Of a stretch of 50,157 nt of DNA, positions 17,705 through 27,031 are shown piece by piece. Under the pieces are notes generated by a model. The model was given only the letters and a program-made list of their open reading frames with translations. It ran no database searches and was not told the DNA's origin. Each line of letters starts with the position of its first letter. Position 1 is the stretch's first letter. Made by a program: the position numbers and the translations under genes. The stretch comes from Bryobacterales bacterium (GTDB taxonomy: Bacteria; Acidobacteriota; Terriglobia; Bryobacterales; Bryobacteraceae): the NCBI GenBank assembly GCA_003163855.1, contig PLRJ01000238.1:9867-60023 (forward strand), written 5' to 3'.

Positions 17705-20203
17705 TTGCCCGTACGCATCAGAATCCCGAAATCGTCCGCCCGCCGCAAAGGCGGTCCCAGCAAGACAGCCGCTACTATAAGCAAAGTTCTTTTCTACGGT
17801 TCGGTTGCCGTTTTAGTCGGACTGTTCGGCTTTCTCCTCTTCAGCTACTTCAAGTACGCCAAAGTAGCGGATGAGAAACTCGCACACGGTCCTTTCCCCA
17901 ATTCCTCCCTGCTGCTGGCTGCGCCGGAACTCGTAGGAGTGGGCGATAAAGGTACGCCTCTGCAGTTCGCCGGGCGCTTGCGCGAGAGCGGCTACAGTCA
18001 AGACGCAAGAAACAACGCCCTGGGTTGGTTCCACTTACGCCCCGACGCGATCGAGATTTTTCCCGGCGACAAATCCTACAGTAATGCGGAACCCGGGGTA
18101 CTTAGGTTTCAGGACGGCAAAATCTCGGAGATCATCGCGTTAAGCGATAACTCGGCGCGCACCGAGTACACCTTGGAGCCCGCGCTGCTGAGCACGCTTT
18201 ACGATAAGAATCGCGAAAAACGCCGCCTGGTGCGCTTCGACGACATTCCGCCGGTGCTGGTTCATGCGGTCATTTCCATTGAGGATAAGCGCTTCTTCCA
18301 GCATTCCGGTTTCGACCCGCTCCGGATTGTCCGCGCTGTCTTTATCGATCTACGGAACGGGAAAAAGACGCAGGGCGCTTCCACTCTTACCCAGCAGCTG
18401 GCGAAAATGTTGTGGCTCGACCCGCGCAAGACCTTCCAGCGCAAGTACGAAGAGCTGCTGATCACAGTTCACCTGGAACACAAACTAACCAAACAAAAGA
18501 TCTTTGAGTACTATGCGAATCAGGTGGATTTGGGCCGCCGCGGATCTTTCGCCATACGCGGTTTTGGTGAGGCGTCTCAGGCTTACTTCGGCAAAGACAT
18601 TCGCAGCCTTACTTTGCCGGAAGCGGCTACGCTGGCAGGCCTGATCCAGGAGCCCAGCTACCGCAACCCGGTCAAGTGGCCCGAACGTGCCAAGACCAGG
18701 CGCAACGTTGTGCTGAAGACGATGCTCGAAAACGAGTTCATCACGCAAGCGCAATACAGTGCTGCCGTCGCGGCTCCGATGGAAATTGTGCGGCAGGGCT
18801 TTGAATCCGCCGACGCGCCCTATTTCGTCGATCTTGTCAACGACCAGATAGCCGACAAGTTCGACGAGCAGAACTTTCAGGAGTCGGGAGCAAAGATCTA
18901 CACCACGCTCGACTCCGATCTGCAGCGCGACGCGGCTGAAGCCGTCAGTGAAGGAATGCGCGAAGTGGATGCCATCCTGGCGCGCCGTAAAGGACCAGCC
19001 GAGTACCCGCAGGTAGCATTAATATGTCTCGACCCGCATACCGGCGAAGTGAAGGCTCTGGTCGGTGGCCGTAATTACGGCCAAAGTCAGTTCGACCACA
19101 TTACAGCCAAGCGGCCGGCGGGCAGCATTTTCAAGCCCATAGTTTATGCGGCTGCCTTTAATGCCGAGCTCTACGATGAGCCTAACGCCATAACGGCTTC
19201 AACCATGGTTTCCGATACACCCCAAACCTTTACCGGTGGACAGGAAGCGTATTCCCCGACCGATTTTCACAAGGACGCCTGGTACGGAGATATTACGGTT
19301 CGTACCGCTTTTGTGAAATCGCTGAACGTACCTGCCGTTGAGGTAGCGCAACGCGCCGGCTATCGCACCGTTGCCGATTTGGCGCACAAGGTTGGTCTGA
19401 TGGATGTACGCGCCACTCCCTCCATGGCTCTGGGAACCTACGACGTGACAGCTCTCGAAATGGCCGGTGCGTATACCACTTTTGCCAATGACGGCGTGAT
19501 GGTGCCGCCCCAGATGGTGTCGAGAATTGTAGACAAAACCGGACATGAGATCTGGAGCGTACAGCCTTCTTCTAAACGCATTCTCGATCCGCGAATCAAT
19601 TTTCTGGTGGTCAGCCTGATGGAGGATGTGTTGAGCTACGGAACCGGCGCTGGCGTGCGTTCGCGCGGCTTCACCCTGCCCGCCGCAGGCAAAACCGGAA
19701 CCTCACACGACGCCTGGTTCGCGGGTTTCACCTCCAAGCTGCTCTGTATCGTGTGGGTTGGTTTAGACGACTACCAGGACATAAAAATGGAAGGCGCTAA
19801 GGCCGCTCTTCCTATCTGGGCTTCCTTCATGAAGCGCGCTCATCAACACCGCGCCTACCGTGACGTTCAGGATTTCGCCGTTCCTGAAGGTGTGGTGAGC
19901 GCGCAGATTGATTCATCCACCGGTAGTCTCGCTACTAATGCATGCCCTCCAAGCGAAGTGCGCACGGAATATTATCTTGCCGGCACCCAGCCGGTGCAGT
20001 TCTGCCCAACGCATAATGGTGGAACCACGCAATTTGCAAACTGGGATCAGTTACCCTCAGCCCCTCCCATGGGCGCTCCTGGCGGGCCAACCGCCAGCGC
20101 TGCTCCCTCTGAAACTCTTCCCGACGCCAGTTCTCAGCAGGAACAAAAGGACAAGAAGGATAAGAAGGGTTTTCTGGACAAAATCAAAAGTATTTTCCAC
20201 TAA
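17705..20203 (+). CDS. Bifunctional penicillin-binding protein 1A (class A PBP)
   Basis: An 832-residue peptidoglycan synthase. After a basic cytoplasmic start and one membrane anchor (VLFYGSVAVLVGLFGFLLFS), a domain of about 120 residues precedes the GT51 glycosyltransferase, whose catalytic glutamate is in SIEDKRFFQHSG near 192; TLTQQLAKMLW follows. The transpeptidase domain has SIFK (Ser474), SLN (Ser539) and KTG (Lys663). It polymerises glycan strands and cross-links peptides outside the membrane. The C-terminus is proline/alanine-rich, ending in a lysine-rich DKKDKKGFLDKIKS tail. The TTG at 17705 is the likely start, though its ribosome site is weak. Confidence 0.95.
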   Translation: MPVRIRIPKSSARRKGGPSKTAATISKVLFYGSVAVLVGLFGFLLFSYFKYAKVADEKLAHGPFPNSSLLLAAPELVGVGDKGTPLQFAGRLRESGYSQDARNNALGWFHLRPDAIEIFPGDKSYSNAEPGVLRFQDGKISEIIALSDNSARTEYTLEPALLSTLYDKNREKRRLVRFDDIPPVLVHAVISIEDKRFFQHSGFDPLRIVRAVFIDLRNGKKTQGASTLTQQLAKMLWLDPRKTFQRKYEELLITVHLEHKLTKQKIFEYYANQVDLGRRGSFAIRGFGEASQAYFGKDIRSLTLPEAATLAGLIQEPSYRNPVKWPERAKTRRNVVLKTMLENEFITQAQYSAAVAAPMEIVRQGFESADAPYFVDLVNDQIADKFDEQNFQESGAKIYTTLDSDLQRDAAEAVSEGMREVDAILARRKGPAEYPQVALICLDPHTGEVKALVGGRNYGQSQFDHITAKRPAGSIFKPIVYAAAFNAELYDEPNAITASTMVSDTPQTFTGGQEAYSPTDFHKDAWYGDITVRTAFVKSLNVPAVEVAQRAGYRTVADLAHKVGLMDVRATPSMALGTYDVTALEMAGAYTTFANDGVMVPPQMVSRIVDKTGHEIWSVQPSSKRILDPRINFLVVSLMEDVLSYGTGAGVRSRGFTLPAAGKTGTSHDAWFAGFTSKLLCIVWVGLDDYQDIKMEGAKAALPIWASFMKRAHQHRAYRDVQDFAVPEGVVSAQIDSSTGSLATNACPPSEVRTEYYLAGTQPVQFCPTHNGGTTQFANWDQLPSAPPMGAPGGPTASAAPSETLPDASSQQEQKDKKDKKGFLDKIKSIFH

Positions 20204-20258
20204 ACGGTTGACACTAATCTCGAAAAATGGAGCTATAGTAGCTTTATAGGGGATTAAC

Positions 20259-21053
20259 GTGTCTTCCTTTCCCTTCAAGTCGTGTGTTTTCTCAGGCTTG
20301 CTGCTAGCGGTGCTACTGCCGGCCGCGCAACAGCCCAGCAGCAACCTCGCCAGTGGGTTTCGAGCGTCAGGCGATGTTCCTGCCCCTGCTGCCGCTCAAC
20401 CAGTCATCACAAACGAACTGCGCGGTGACATCTTTATGGCTCGCAAGATGTATCGCGATGCTATCGACATGTACCGCACCGGTCCAGCCGATTCGGCTGT
20501 GCTGGCCAACAAGATTGGAATCGCCTTCCACCAGATGTCGCAACTGGAACTGGCTCGCAAGAATTATCAGCTGGCCATCAAGTTGAACCCAAGGTATAGC
20601 GAAGCCATCAATAACCTTGGCACAATAGCCTATTCACAGAAGAGCTATCGGCGTGCCATTTCGCTCTACAAGCGAGCACTCAGGTTCACAACACCTTCAG
20701 CTTCCATTTATTCGAATCTCGGCTCGGCCTACTTTGCCCGCAAAGACTACAAGCAGGCGACGGCTTACTACCAGCAGGCGCTCCAGCTTGATCCGGATGT
20801 CTTTGAACACCACAGCAGCTTTGGAACCTTGATGCAGGAGCGTGACGTCGAAGAGCGCGCCATCTATCACCTTTACATGGCAAAAATGTATGCGCAAAAT
20901 GGGTCAAACGAGCGTGCGCTAATCTATCTGCGTAAGGCTTTGGAAGAAGGCGTCAAAGACCGGGAAAAGATTTCAAAGATGCCGGAATTTGCTTCGCTTA
21001 AGACAGATCCTGGTTTCCTGCAATTGCTGGCCGAAAATCCAAAGCCTCTTTAG
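20259..21053 (+). CDS. Secreted TPR-repeat protein
   Basis: A 264-residue protein starting at GTG 20259, which has AGGGG 7-8 bases upstream. A signal peptide is evident (SCVFSGLLLAVLLPAAQ). At least four tetratricopeptide repeats follow (about 60-210), for example QLELARKNYQLAIKLNPRYS and DYKQATAYYQQALQLDPDVF. TPRs mediate protein contacts; the partner is unknown. It follows PBP1A by 55 bp and precedes the TPR lipoprotein by about 20-40 bp, so the three may act together in the envelope. This is inferred from position only. Confidence 0.78.
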   Translation: MSSFPFKSCVFSGLLLAVLLPAAQQPSSNLASGFRASGDVPAPAAAQPVITNELRGDIFMARKMYRDAIDMYRTGPADSAVLANKIGIAFHQMSQLELARKNYQLAIKLNPRYSEAINNLGTIAYSQKSYRRAISLYKRALRFTTPSASIYSNLGSAYFARKDYKQATAYYQQALQLDPDVFEHHSSFGTLMQERDVEERAIYHLYMAKMYAQNGSNERALIYLRKALEEGVKDREKISKMPEFASLKTDPGFLQLLAENPKPL

Positions 21054-21092
21054 CCGATTGGCCCAGAGGTTTTCCTGATTACTACATCCCGC

Positions 21093-22667
21093 TTGTTTGT
21101 GGCTGTTGCTCTCTGTTTTCTGATTGGCTGCTCCAAGCGCAACGCCAATGTAGAGCGCGTTGCCATCCTTCCGGCCAACATACTTGTTAGCGACACTTCG
21201 TCGCAGTGGCTTAAGATCGGCATTCCGCTGATCCTGCAGCAGGATCTGATGACCGCGCGCGACTTAATCCCAGGCGTCACACAAGATGAAAACACTGCAA
21301 TTCAGGCGAAAGCGACACAAACGCTTCGAACCACGGTGGAGAGCCGCGCGACTGGTTTGCACATAGAATCCAAGCTATTCGATTTGAAGAGCCAGAAGGT
21401 GCTGCAAGTGAAGAGTGTAGATGCCGGATCGCTTGCCGGCATCATCACTGCGGCGAATGCGCTGGCCAAGTTGCTCGATCCCAATGCGTCCACGTACTCC
21501 ACTGGCAATCCGCAGGCGCTCGAAAGCTACTTGGCTGCCGCCGGTACCAGCAATCGGCAGCAACGCGTGCAGATGCTGCAACAGGCCATAAGACAGGATC
21601 CAAGTTTTGGCTTGGCTTATATTTCGTTGCTCGAAATGATCGCTCCGCACGGGCAAGCCGACCCCAAGCCCTTCCTCGACGAAGCAAAGAGCCATCGCGA
21701 TAAATTTTCCGCCTACGACCGCGCCAAGTTCGACCTTGCCGTTAGCCGCCTCTTGGGCGCGCCCGCGGCGGAACAGATCAAGCAGGCACAGGAAGCCTTG
21801 AAAATAGCGCCGAATGACTTGGAAGTTTTGGAGATTTTGGGTGCGAATCAATTGCTGGAAGGCGACGGACAAGCGGGCGAGCAGACCTTGCGCCACGCCG
21901 TCAGCCTCAATCCCGGCAACGCTGGATTGCAAATTGAACTCGGCCGCGGCCTGATGCGGGAGCGAAAGCTGAAAGAAGCCGATGCCATCTTTTCGGCCAA
22001 CGCAAAAAGCCCGGCCGTGCTGCCCGATCTTGCCACTTGCGCTTTGCTTGAAGGTGACAAGGCGCGTGCGAATTCCCTCGCCAACCAGCTATTTGCCACT
22101 GTACAAAACCCCGAATTGAAGCCGCTCCTGGCCGCTTCGTGGCAGTTCATGACCGGCGAGCGCCAGCAGGGCATCGACACGCTGCTGAACACAAAGTTCG
22201 CACCTAATGCGGAAGCCGTCGCCTTAAGTGAAGCTGCGCTTTGGCAAGCCATGCAGAATAACTACGCCGCAGCGACAGCAACGCTGCAACGCGCCAACGC
22301 AAGTGCAGGCCACACGGTCTCTTTTCCTGCTGTAGCCGCTTTGCTGATTGACCGGTCTGGTTCGGCCGCCGATTGGCAGCAGCACGTGAAAGCAGCGCCG
22401 CTGCCGCCTAACGTGAAAGAACCGCTGCTGGCATACGGTTTGTTTCTGCGCGCTGACTACGACGATGCGGCAACTCAGTGGAAACTGATTCTCGATCAGA
22501 GCCACGGCAACGATATTCGTGCACGCGCCATGCTTGCTTCTTCGCTCGATCGCGCTGGAAAGAAAAGCCAAGCCCAGCAAATTAAGGTAATGCCGTTCGC
22601 GCCAGAATTCGGCGACCTCTATGCCGCCATTCCCTTTGCCGAAATGCGGCGTATGCTGGGCCTCTAA
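21093..22667 (+). CDS. TPR-containing lipoprotein
   Basis: A roughly 524-residue exported protein with a lipobox: VAVALCFLIGC, then SKRN. The TTG at 21093 lacks a ribosome site. AGAGG at 21064-21068 points instead to a rare CTG (21075) or ATT start six codons earlier, which would also add an arginine to the n-region. The N-terminal domain (about 25-130; RVAILPANILV) resembles those preceding TPRs in outer-membrane lipoproteins. The remainder is helical repeats, e.g. EQIKQAQEALKIAPNDLEVL. Function is unknown. It immediately follows the secreted TPR gene. Its stop overlaps the convergent hypothetical gene by 4 bp. Confidence 0.75.
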   Translation: MFVAVALCFLIGCSKRNANVERVAILPANILVSDTSSQWLKIGIPLILQQDLMTARDLIPGVTQDENTAIQAKATQTLRTTVESRATGLHIESKLFDLKSQKVLQVKSVDAGSLAGIITAANALAKLLDPNASTYSTGNPQALESYLAAAGTSNRQQRVQMLQQAIRQDPSFGLAYISLLEMIAPHGQADPKPFLDEAKSHRDKFSAYDRAKFDLAVSRLLGAPAAEQIKQAQEALKIAPNDLEVLEILGANQLLEGDGQAGEQTLRHAVSLNPGNAGLQIELGRGLMRERKLKEADAIFSANAKSPAVLPDLATCALLEGDKARANSLANQLFATVQNPELKPLLAASWQFMTGERQQGIDTLLNTKFAPNAEAVALSEAALWQAMQNNYAAATATLQRANASAGHTVSFPAVAALLIDRSGSAADWQQHVKAAPLPPNVKEPLLAYGLFLRADYDDAATQWKLILDQSHGNDIRARAMLASSLDRAGKKSQAQQIKVMPFAPEFGDLYAAIPFAEMRRMLGL

Positions 22668-23146
22668 AAATCTGCCGCGTCTTTTGTTTCGGGCGGCACA
22701 ACGCCGGGGCGTTTTAGCTCCCAGGGCTTAGGTTGATGGCCCGTGTCCCGCTTCGTAACGCGGTCGTACATGTGCTTGCGCGATGTGGTGCCAAGTGAGG
22801 TATTGTACAAATCCGTCAAGCCCAACGTTTCCTTAACATCAACCTCAAAGGTGTGCAGCGCCTTTAGCTGGTCGGCGGTTGCCGGGTAGCGCTTTCCTTC
22901 CGGTGTCTCAAGGAACATCTGGTATCCCATGTTCAAGAGAGTCGCCATCTCGCCGCCAATCACCGGGCCGGCCTTTTCAATCGTCCAGTGGTTATCGCCT
23001 TCATCGCCAACTATCGCGCTGATGCCGTGCTTGCTCACTTTGACGCGTCCGCCCAACTGGCTCTGAGTCGCAAAACCTGCTTGCTTCAGTAGATCCACAC
23101 GTTCGGCAAACGTCTGTACTTTAGGTGTTACCCGGCGAAAGAACAT
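22664..23146 (-). CDS. Conserved hypothetical protein
   Basis: About 160 residues from the ATG at 23144-23146 (MFFRRVTPKVQTFAERVDLL); the frame is open to 23185, but that would overlap the divergent isomerase. I do not recognise a domain. It is soluble, with no signal peptide or membrane helix. VKVSKHGISAIVGDEGDNHW and a proline-rich C-terminus (WELKRPGVVPPE) are notable. Its start lies only 18 bp from that of the divergent isomerase, so the promoters must overlap. Its end overlaps the TPR lipoprotein by 4 bp. Confidence 0.65.
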   Translation of the reverse strand: MFFRRVTPKVQTFAERVDLLKQAGFATQSQLGGRVKVSKHGISAIVGDEGDNHWTIEKAGPVIGGEMATLLNMGYQMFLETPEGKRYPATADQLKALHTFEVDVKETLGLTDLYNTSLGTTSRKHMYDRVTKRDTGHQPKPWELKRPGVVPPETKDAADF

Positions 23147-23164
23147 GCTACAAGTATAGAGCGC

Positions 23165-24034
23165 ATGGCTACCTTTGAACCTCAAATCCGGATAGCGGCC
23201 GTCACCGACGAATTCGCTCCTTTCCTCGCCGAAGCAATTCCGGTGATGCAGGAAATCGGCATGAAGGCCGCCGAACTACGCGTCGTCAACGGCAAGAACA
23301 TCATGGACTTAAACGAAGACGAACTGGCGCGCGCGAAAGACGGTTTGCAAGTGGCCGGGTTAGATGTAATCTCCATCGCTTCGCCTCTGCTGAAGTGCGT
23401 TCTGCCGAACGGACCCGAACTCGACAGCCGTTTTCAGCAGGATGTTTTCGGCTCCAAACATGGTTTTGACGATCAGCCGCGCCTGACTGAGCACGCTTTC
23501 AAAATCGCCCGCTATTTTGGCGCCGGCATCATCCGCGTGTTCTCCTACTGGCGTACCGTGCGGCCGGAGGCGTGTGAAGATGCCATCATCCAGGCCCTCG
23601 GCAATCTCGCGCGTTTAGGCGCCCAGGAAGGCGTAGTCATTGGCTTAGAGAACGAGCACGCCTGCAACGTAGGAACGGCTACCGAAACGGCGCGTGTGCT
23701 GGCAGCAGTGTCCCACCCCAATTTAAAAGTAGTTTGGGATCCCGCCAATTGCCTCGTTGCCGGCGAAGATCCATTTCCCTACGGCTACAGCTTGCTGCCG
23801 CCCGAGCGGATTGTCCACGTGCACGCCAAGGATTGCCACATGGATGGTCACACACCCATCTGGGGGCCGCTGGGAACGCGTCATGTTCTTTGGAAAGAAC
23901 AAATCGCAGCTCTGCAGCGCGACGGCTACAAGGGCTACATCAGCCTGGAAACGCATTGGACTGGACCCAACGGCAATAAGCTGGAAGCCAGCCGTATCTG
24001 CGGATGGAATCTTAAGGGTTTGGCTGCCGCCTAG
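23165..24034 (+). CDS. Sugar phosphate isomerase/epimerase (AP endonuclease 2-like TIM barrel)
   Basis: A 289-residue cytosolic TIM-barrel enzyme of the xylose isomerase-like superfamily. Likely metal ligands are in VIGLENEHACN (Glu), VVWDPANCLV (Asp), IVHVHAKDCH (His/Asp) and GYISLETHW (Glu). Such enzymes isomerise or epimerise keto-sugars or inositol derivatives; the substrate is unclear. Its 3' end overlaps the convergent hldD by 23 bp. No strong ribosome site is visible before the ATG. Confidence 0.83.
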   Translation: MATFEPQIRIAAVTDEFAPFLAEAIPVMQEIGMKAAELRVVNGKNIMDLNEDELARAKDGLQVAGLDVISIASPLLKCVLPNGPELDSRFQQDVFGSKHGFDDQPRLTEHAFKIARYFGAGIIRVFSYWRTVRPEACEDAIIQALGNLARLGAQEGVVIGLENEHACNVGTATETARVLAAVSHPNLKVVWDPANCLVAGEDPFPYGYSLLPPERIVHVHAKDCHMDGHTPIWGPLGTRHVLWKEQIAALQRDGYKGYISLETHWTGPNGNKLEASRICGWNLKGLAAA

Positions 24035-25031
24035 CTTCGTCACCCAGATACGCCCCGGTTGCCAGATAGTTCTTCACGTAGTCGGTAACCGCGTCACGTA
24101 ACGGGGTCATCGGCTGCGTAAAACCGGCATCACGCAGCTTGCTTATGTTGGCGCTGGTGAAGTATTGATACTTGGGACGGAGAGTCTCAGGCATATCGAC
24201 GAACTTAATTTGAGGCTCACGTCCCAGTGCTTCGAAAATGGGATGAACCAGTGCCAGCCAAGTGTTGGATTCACCCGAGCCAAGATTAAACAACCCGCCG
24301 CCGTCTGCGTTCTCCGCCACGAAAATGGTCGCATTCACCGCATCTTTCACGTAGAAGAAATCGCGTTTCTGGCCGCCATCCGCATATTCTGGTTTATAGC
24401 TTTTGAAAAGCCCCACGGTGCCGGTTTCTTTTATCTGCTGAAACGCCTTATGCACCACGCTGCGCATGTCGCCCTTATGATTTTCATTCGGGCCAAAAAC
24501 GTTGAAGTACTTGACGCCCGCAATTTTGTCCAGGATCCCCGCCCGCTCTGCATAGCAGTCGAACAGATGTTTGGAATAGCCGTACATGTTCAGCGGCCGC
24601 AGCTTCTCCAGGGGCTCACTTTCTGAAATCCCTGCGGCGCTTTCACCATAGGTCGCAGCGGACGACGCATAAACAAAGCGTCGATTGTCCTCCATACAGA
24701 AATGGGCCAGCGTCTTAGTGTATTCAAAGTTATTGCGGATCAGATAGGACGCGTCGGTTTCCGTCGTGGCCGAACAAGCTCCCAGATGAAAAACGGTGCG
24801 TATGTTGCGCAGCGTTTCCGGCTTATCGCTCAACCGCGCCAGTAGTTCGTCCGCTTCCACGTAGTCGCTAAAGCGCAGCGCGACCAGGTTTTTCCACTTC
24901 TCGTCCCGACCCAAAATGTCGGTAACGATGATATTTGTCAGTCCCCTGCGATTCAGTTCCCAAACCAGGGCGCTCCCTATAAACCCAGCGCCGCCTGTCA
25001 CCAGGATTTTGCCCTTCGAGAGATCAATCAT
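24012..25031 (-). CDS. hldD: ADP-L-glycero-D-manno-heptose 6-epimerase (HldD-like)
   Basis: A 339-residue extended short-chain dehydrogenase. The NADP-binding motif is VTGGAGFIGSALVWELNRRG at residues 10-30. The catalytic region has YASSAATYG and YGYSKHLFD (the YxxxK pair), and the HldD-type FNVFGPNENHKGDMRSVVHK follows. HldD makes the heptose precursor of the lipopolysaccharide inner core, so its presence fits a Gram-negative envelope. It lies 3 bp downstream of the Nramp-UspA gene on the same strand, a tight but functionally unrelated pairing. Confidence 0.88.
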   Translation of the reverse strand: MIDLSKGKILVTGGAGFIGSALVWELNRRGLTNIIVTDILGRDEKWKNLVALRFSDYVEADELLARLSDKPETLRNIRTVFHLGACSATTETDASYLIRNNFEYTKTLAHFCMEDNRRFVYASSAATYGESAAGISESEPLEKLRPLNMYGYSKHLFDCYAERAGILDKIAGVKYFNVFGPNENHKGDMRSVVHKAFQQIKETGTVGLFKSYKPEYADGGQKRDFFYVKDAVNATIFVAENADGGGLFNLGSGESNTWLALVHPIFEALGREPQIKFVDMPETLRPKYQYFTSANISKLRDAGFTQPMTPLRDAVTDYVKNYLATGAYLGDEARRQPNP

Positions 25032-25034
25032 TAT

Positions 25035-26966
25035 TTAAGTTCGGCTCACTATCAACATCGGAATTTTAACCCGGTGCCGAACCGAGTTTATGGTGGTGCC
25101 GAAAATCAAATCCTTAATGCCTGAATGTCCGTGCGACGCCATCACAACCAGGTCCGGCTGCAGGTCTTCGATAGCGCCCACAATCTCATGCGATGGCGAA
25201 CTGCCGTGCCGCACCACCACTTCGACGGGAATATTCTGCGCGCGCAAGCCGGCCACCAGATCTGCCAGGTAATCCTGCCCCTCTGTCACCTCCGCAGTCG
25301 AAGCCAGGTTGCCGAATAGCTGGCTGGTGACGCCCTCTTCCACGTGCAACAGAATGATGCACGCTCCATGCATCCGCGCCAGTGCCAGCGCATTGCTGAT
25401 GGCTTCATGGTCGGAGTCGCTGTGGTCTAAGGGCACCAGAATGCGCGAGTAAACCCGATTCCAGCGCACCGGCGCCGTTTCGGATTCAAGGCTGGTGGAC
25501 AAATCGAGTGGAAGCGAGACGCGCTTGGCAATGGCTGCACGGTTTTCGCCCATCTTGCGGATCATCGGCCAGCACGAAACGATCACCAACAGCGCCGCGA
25601 AAACCATACCGGCCAGTGCGCAAAGCGCAATCACCAGCGGACGGTAGTTGCCGGCGCCTTCAATCCATTCTTTTGCCTGGTCTATCAGCAGCCAGATATT
25701 CAGAACCAGGATGAAAGCCGCGCAGCCCCATGCTGCCAGCCGCACCCAGATACCATTCGCAAACTGTCCCATGCGCTCCTTGTCGTTGGTTAAATGAACC
25801 AGCGGGATCACGGCGAAGGGCAATTGCAGGTTCAGAATAATCTGGCTCAAAATGATTAAGTTGTACGTGCTGGCTTCGCCGGCGAAGTAGATCGTCAAAG
25901 CTGCCGGAATAATCGCCAGCGAGCGCGTGACTGCACGGCGGAGCCAGGGTTGGATGCGGAAGCGCAGGAAGCCTTCCATCACAATTTGACCGGCCATGGT
26001 GCCCGTCAGCGTGGAAGATTGGCCAGAGCAGAGCAGGGCAGCGCCAAATAGGACGCTGGCCCAAGTGCTGCCGAGCAGAGGCTCAAGCAGTTTGTGAGCC
26101 TGCTGAATCTCGGTGACGATGATGTGGCGGCTGAAGAACACTGCCGCCGACATCACCAGGATGGCCGCGTTTACAAACAATGCCAGGTTCAGAGCGATAG
26201 TCGAATCGAAAAGATTGTACTTGCAAGCGCTGCTTTTTTCCTCATCCGAATCACCTATACGCCGCGTCTGCACCAGCGCCGAATGCAGGTAGAGATTGTG
26301 CGGCATGACGGTTGCGCCGAAGATCGCCACTGCAATGTAAATACTCTGGGAATTCAGCCGGGGAATCAAGCCGGTGGCTACTTCCGCAATCTCCGGCCTC
26401 GCTAGAAAAATCTCAAACGCGAAACAGCCTCCGATGGTGGCGATCAGCACCAGAACGAACGCTTCTATCACGCGAATTCCCATCCGCGTAAACCAAAGTA
26501 CAAGCAGCGTGTCGGCTGCGGTCACCAAAACGCCCAGCAGCAGTGGTAGATGAAAGAGCAAATTAAGCCCGATGGCCGCCCCCAGAACCTCGGCCAGATC
26601 GCACGCGACGATGGCAATTTCGCAGAGTATCCATAGCGCAAAGGAGATGGCCTTCGGATATTCATCACGGCACGCCTGCGCCAGATCGCGCCGCGTGACA
26701 ATACCCAGGCGCGCGCTTAACGTCTGCAGCAGCAGCGCCATCAGGTTCGACAGCACCAAAACCCACAGTAGTCGGTAACCGAAACGGGCTCCGCCTTCGA
26801 GGTCCGTCGCCCAATTTCCCGGATCCATATAGCCGACGCTAACCAGGTAAGCTGGTCCGGCGAAAGCTAATAGCCGTCGCCACTGCCGTGGATGTTTTGT
26901 CGTAACGCTTTCATTTACCTCAGGAAGCGAGAGACCGTCCGCGCCGATTTGGTTGCCGCCTGTCAC
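25035..26966 (-). CDS. Nramp-type divalent metal transporter fused to a UspA domain
   Basis: A 643-residue fusion. Residues about 30-440 are an Nramp (MntH-like) proton-coupled Mn/Fe transporter: the metal-binding DPGNWATDLEGG in helix 1, and ATVMPHNLYLHSALVQTR in helix 6 with the key Met. Eleven or so hydrophobic helices follow that plan. Residues about 500-643 form a universal-stress-protein domain (ILVPLDHSDSDHEAISNALA; VVMASHGHSGIKDLIFGTT), which binds nucleotides in many homologues. The UspA part could sense stress or ATP and gate transport, but that is inference. The start is GTG at 26966 with AGG nine bases upstream. Confidence 0.9.
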   Translation of the reverse strand: MTGGNQIGADGLSLPEVNESVTTKHPRQWRRLLAFAGPAYLVSVGYMDPGNWATDLEGGARFGYRLLWVLVLSNLMALLLQTLSARLGIVTRRDLAQACRDEYPKAISFALWILCEIAIVACDLAEVLGAAIGLNLLFHLPLLLGVLVTAADTLLVLWFTRMGIRVIEAFVLVLIATIGGCFAFEIFLARPEIAEVATGLIPRLNSQSIYIAVAIFGATVMPHNLYLHSALVQTRRIGDSDEEKSSACKYNLFDSTIALNLALFVNAAILVMSAAVFFSRHIIVTEIQQAHKLLEPLLGSTWASVLFGAALLCSGQSSTLTGTMAGQIVMEGFLRFRIQPWLRRAVTRSLAIIPAALTIYFAGEASTYNLIILSQIILNLQLPFAVIPLVHLTNDKERMGQFANGIWVRLAAWGCAAFILVLNIWLLIDQAKEWIEGAGNYRPLVIALCALAGMVFAALLVIVSCWPMIRKMGENRAAIAKRVSLPLDLSTSLESETAPVRWNRVYSRILVPLDHSDSDHEAISNALALARMHGACIILLHVEEGVTSQLFGNLASTAEVTEGQDYLADLVAGLRAQNIPVEVVVRHGSSPSHEIVGAIEDLQPDLVVMASHGHSGIKDLIFGTTINSVRHRVKIPMLIVSRT

Positions 26967-27031
26967 TGAAATTACCTACCAGTATCGCAGTGCTAAAAGC
27001 ATTTCGACTACTCTACTAGGTGGAGCTCTGA

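Noticed and set aside
20208..20239. TTGACA and TATAGT before the secreted TPR gene
   Set aside because: The spacer is 20 bp, too long for a normal sigma-70 promoter, so I do not call it.
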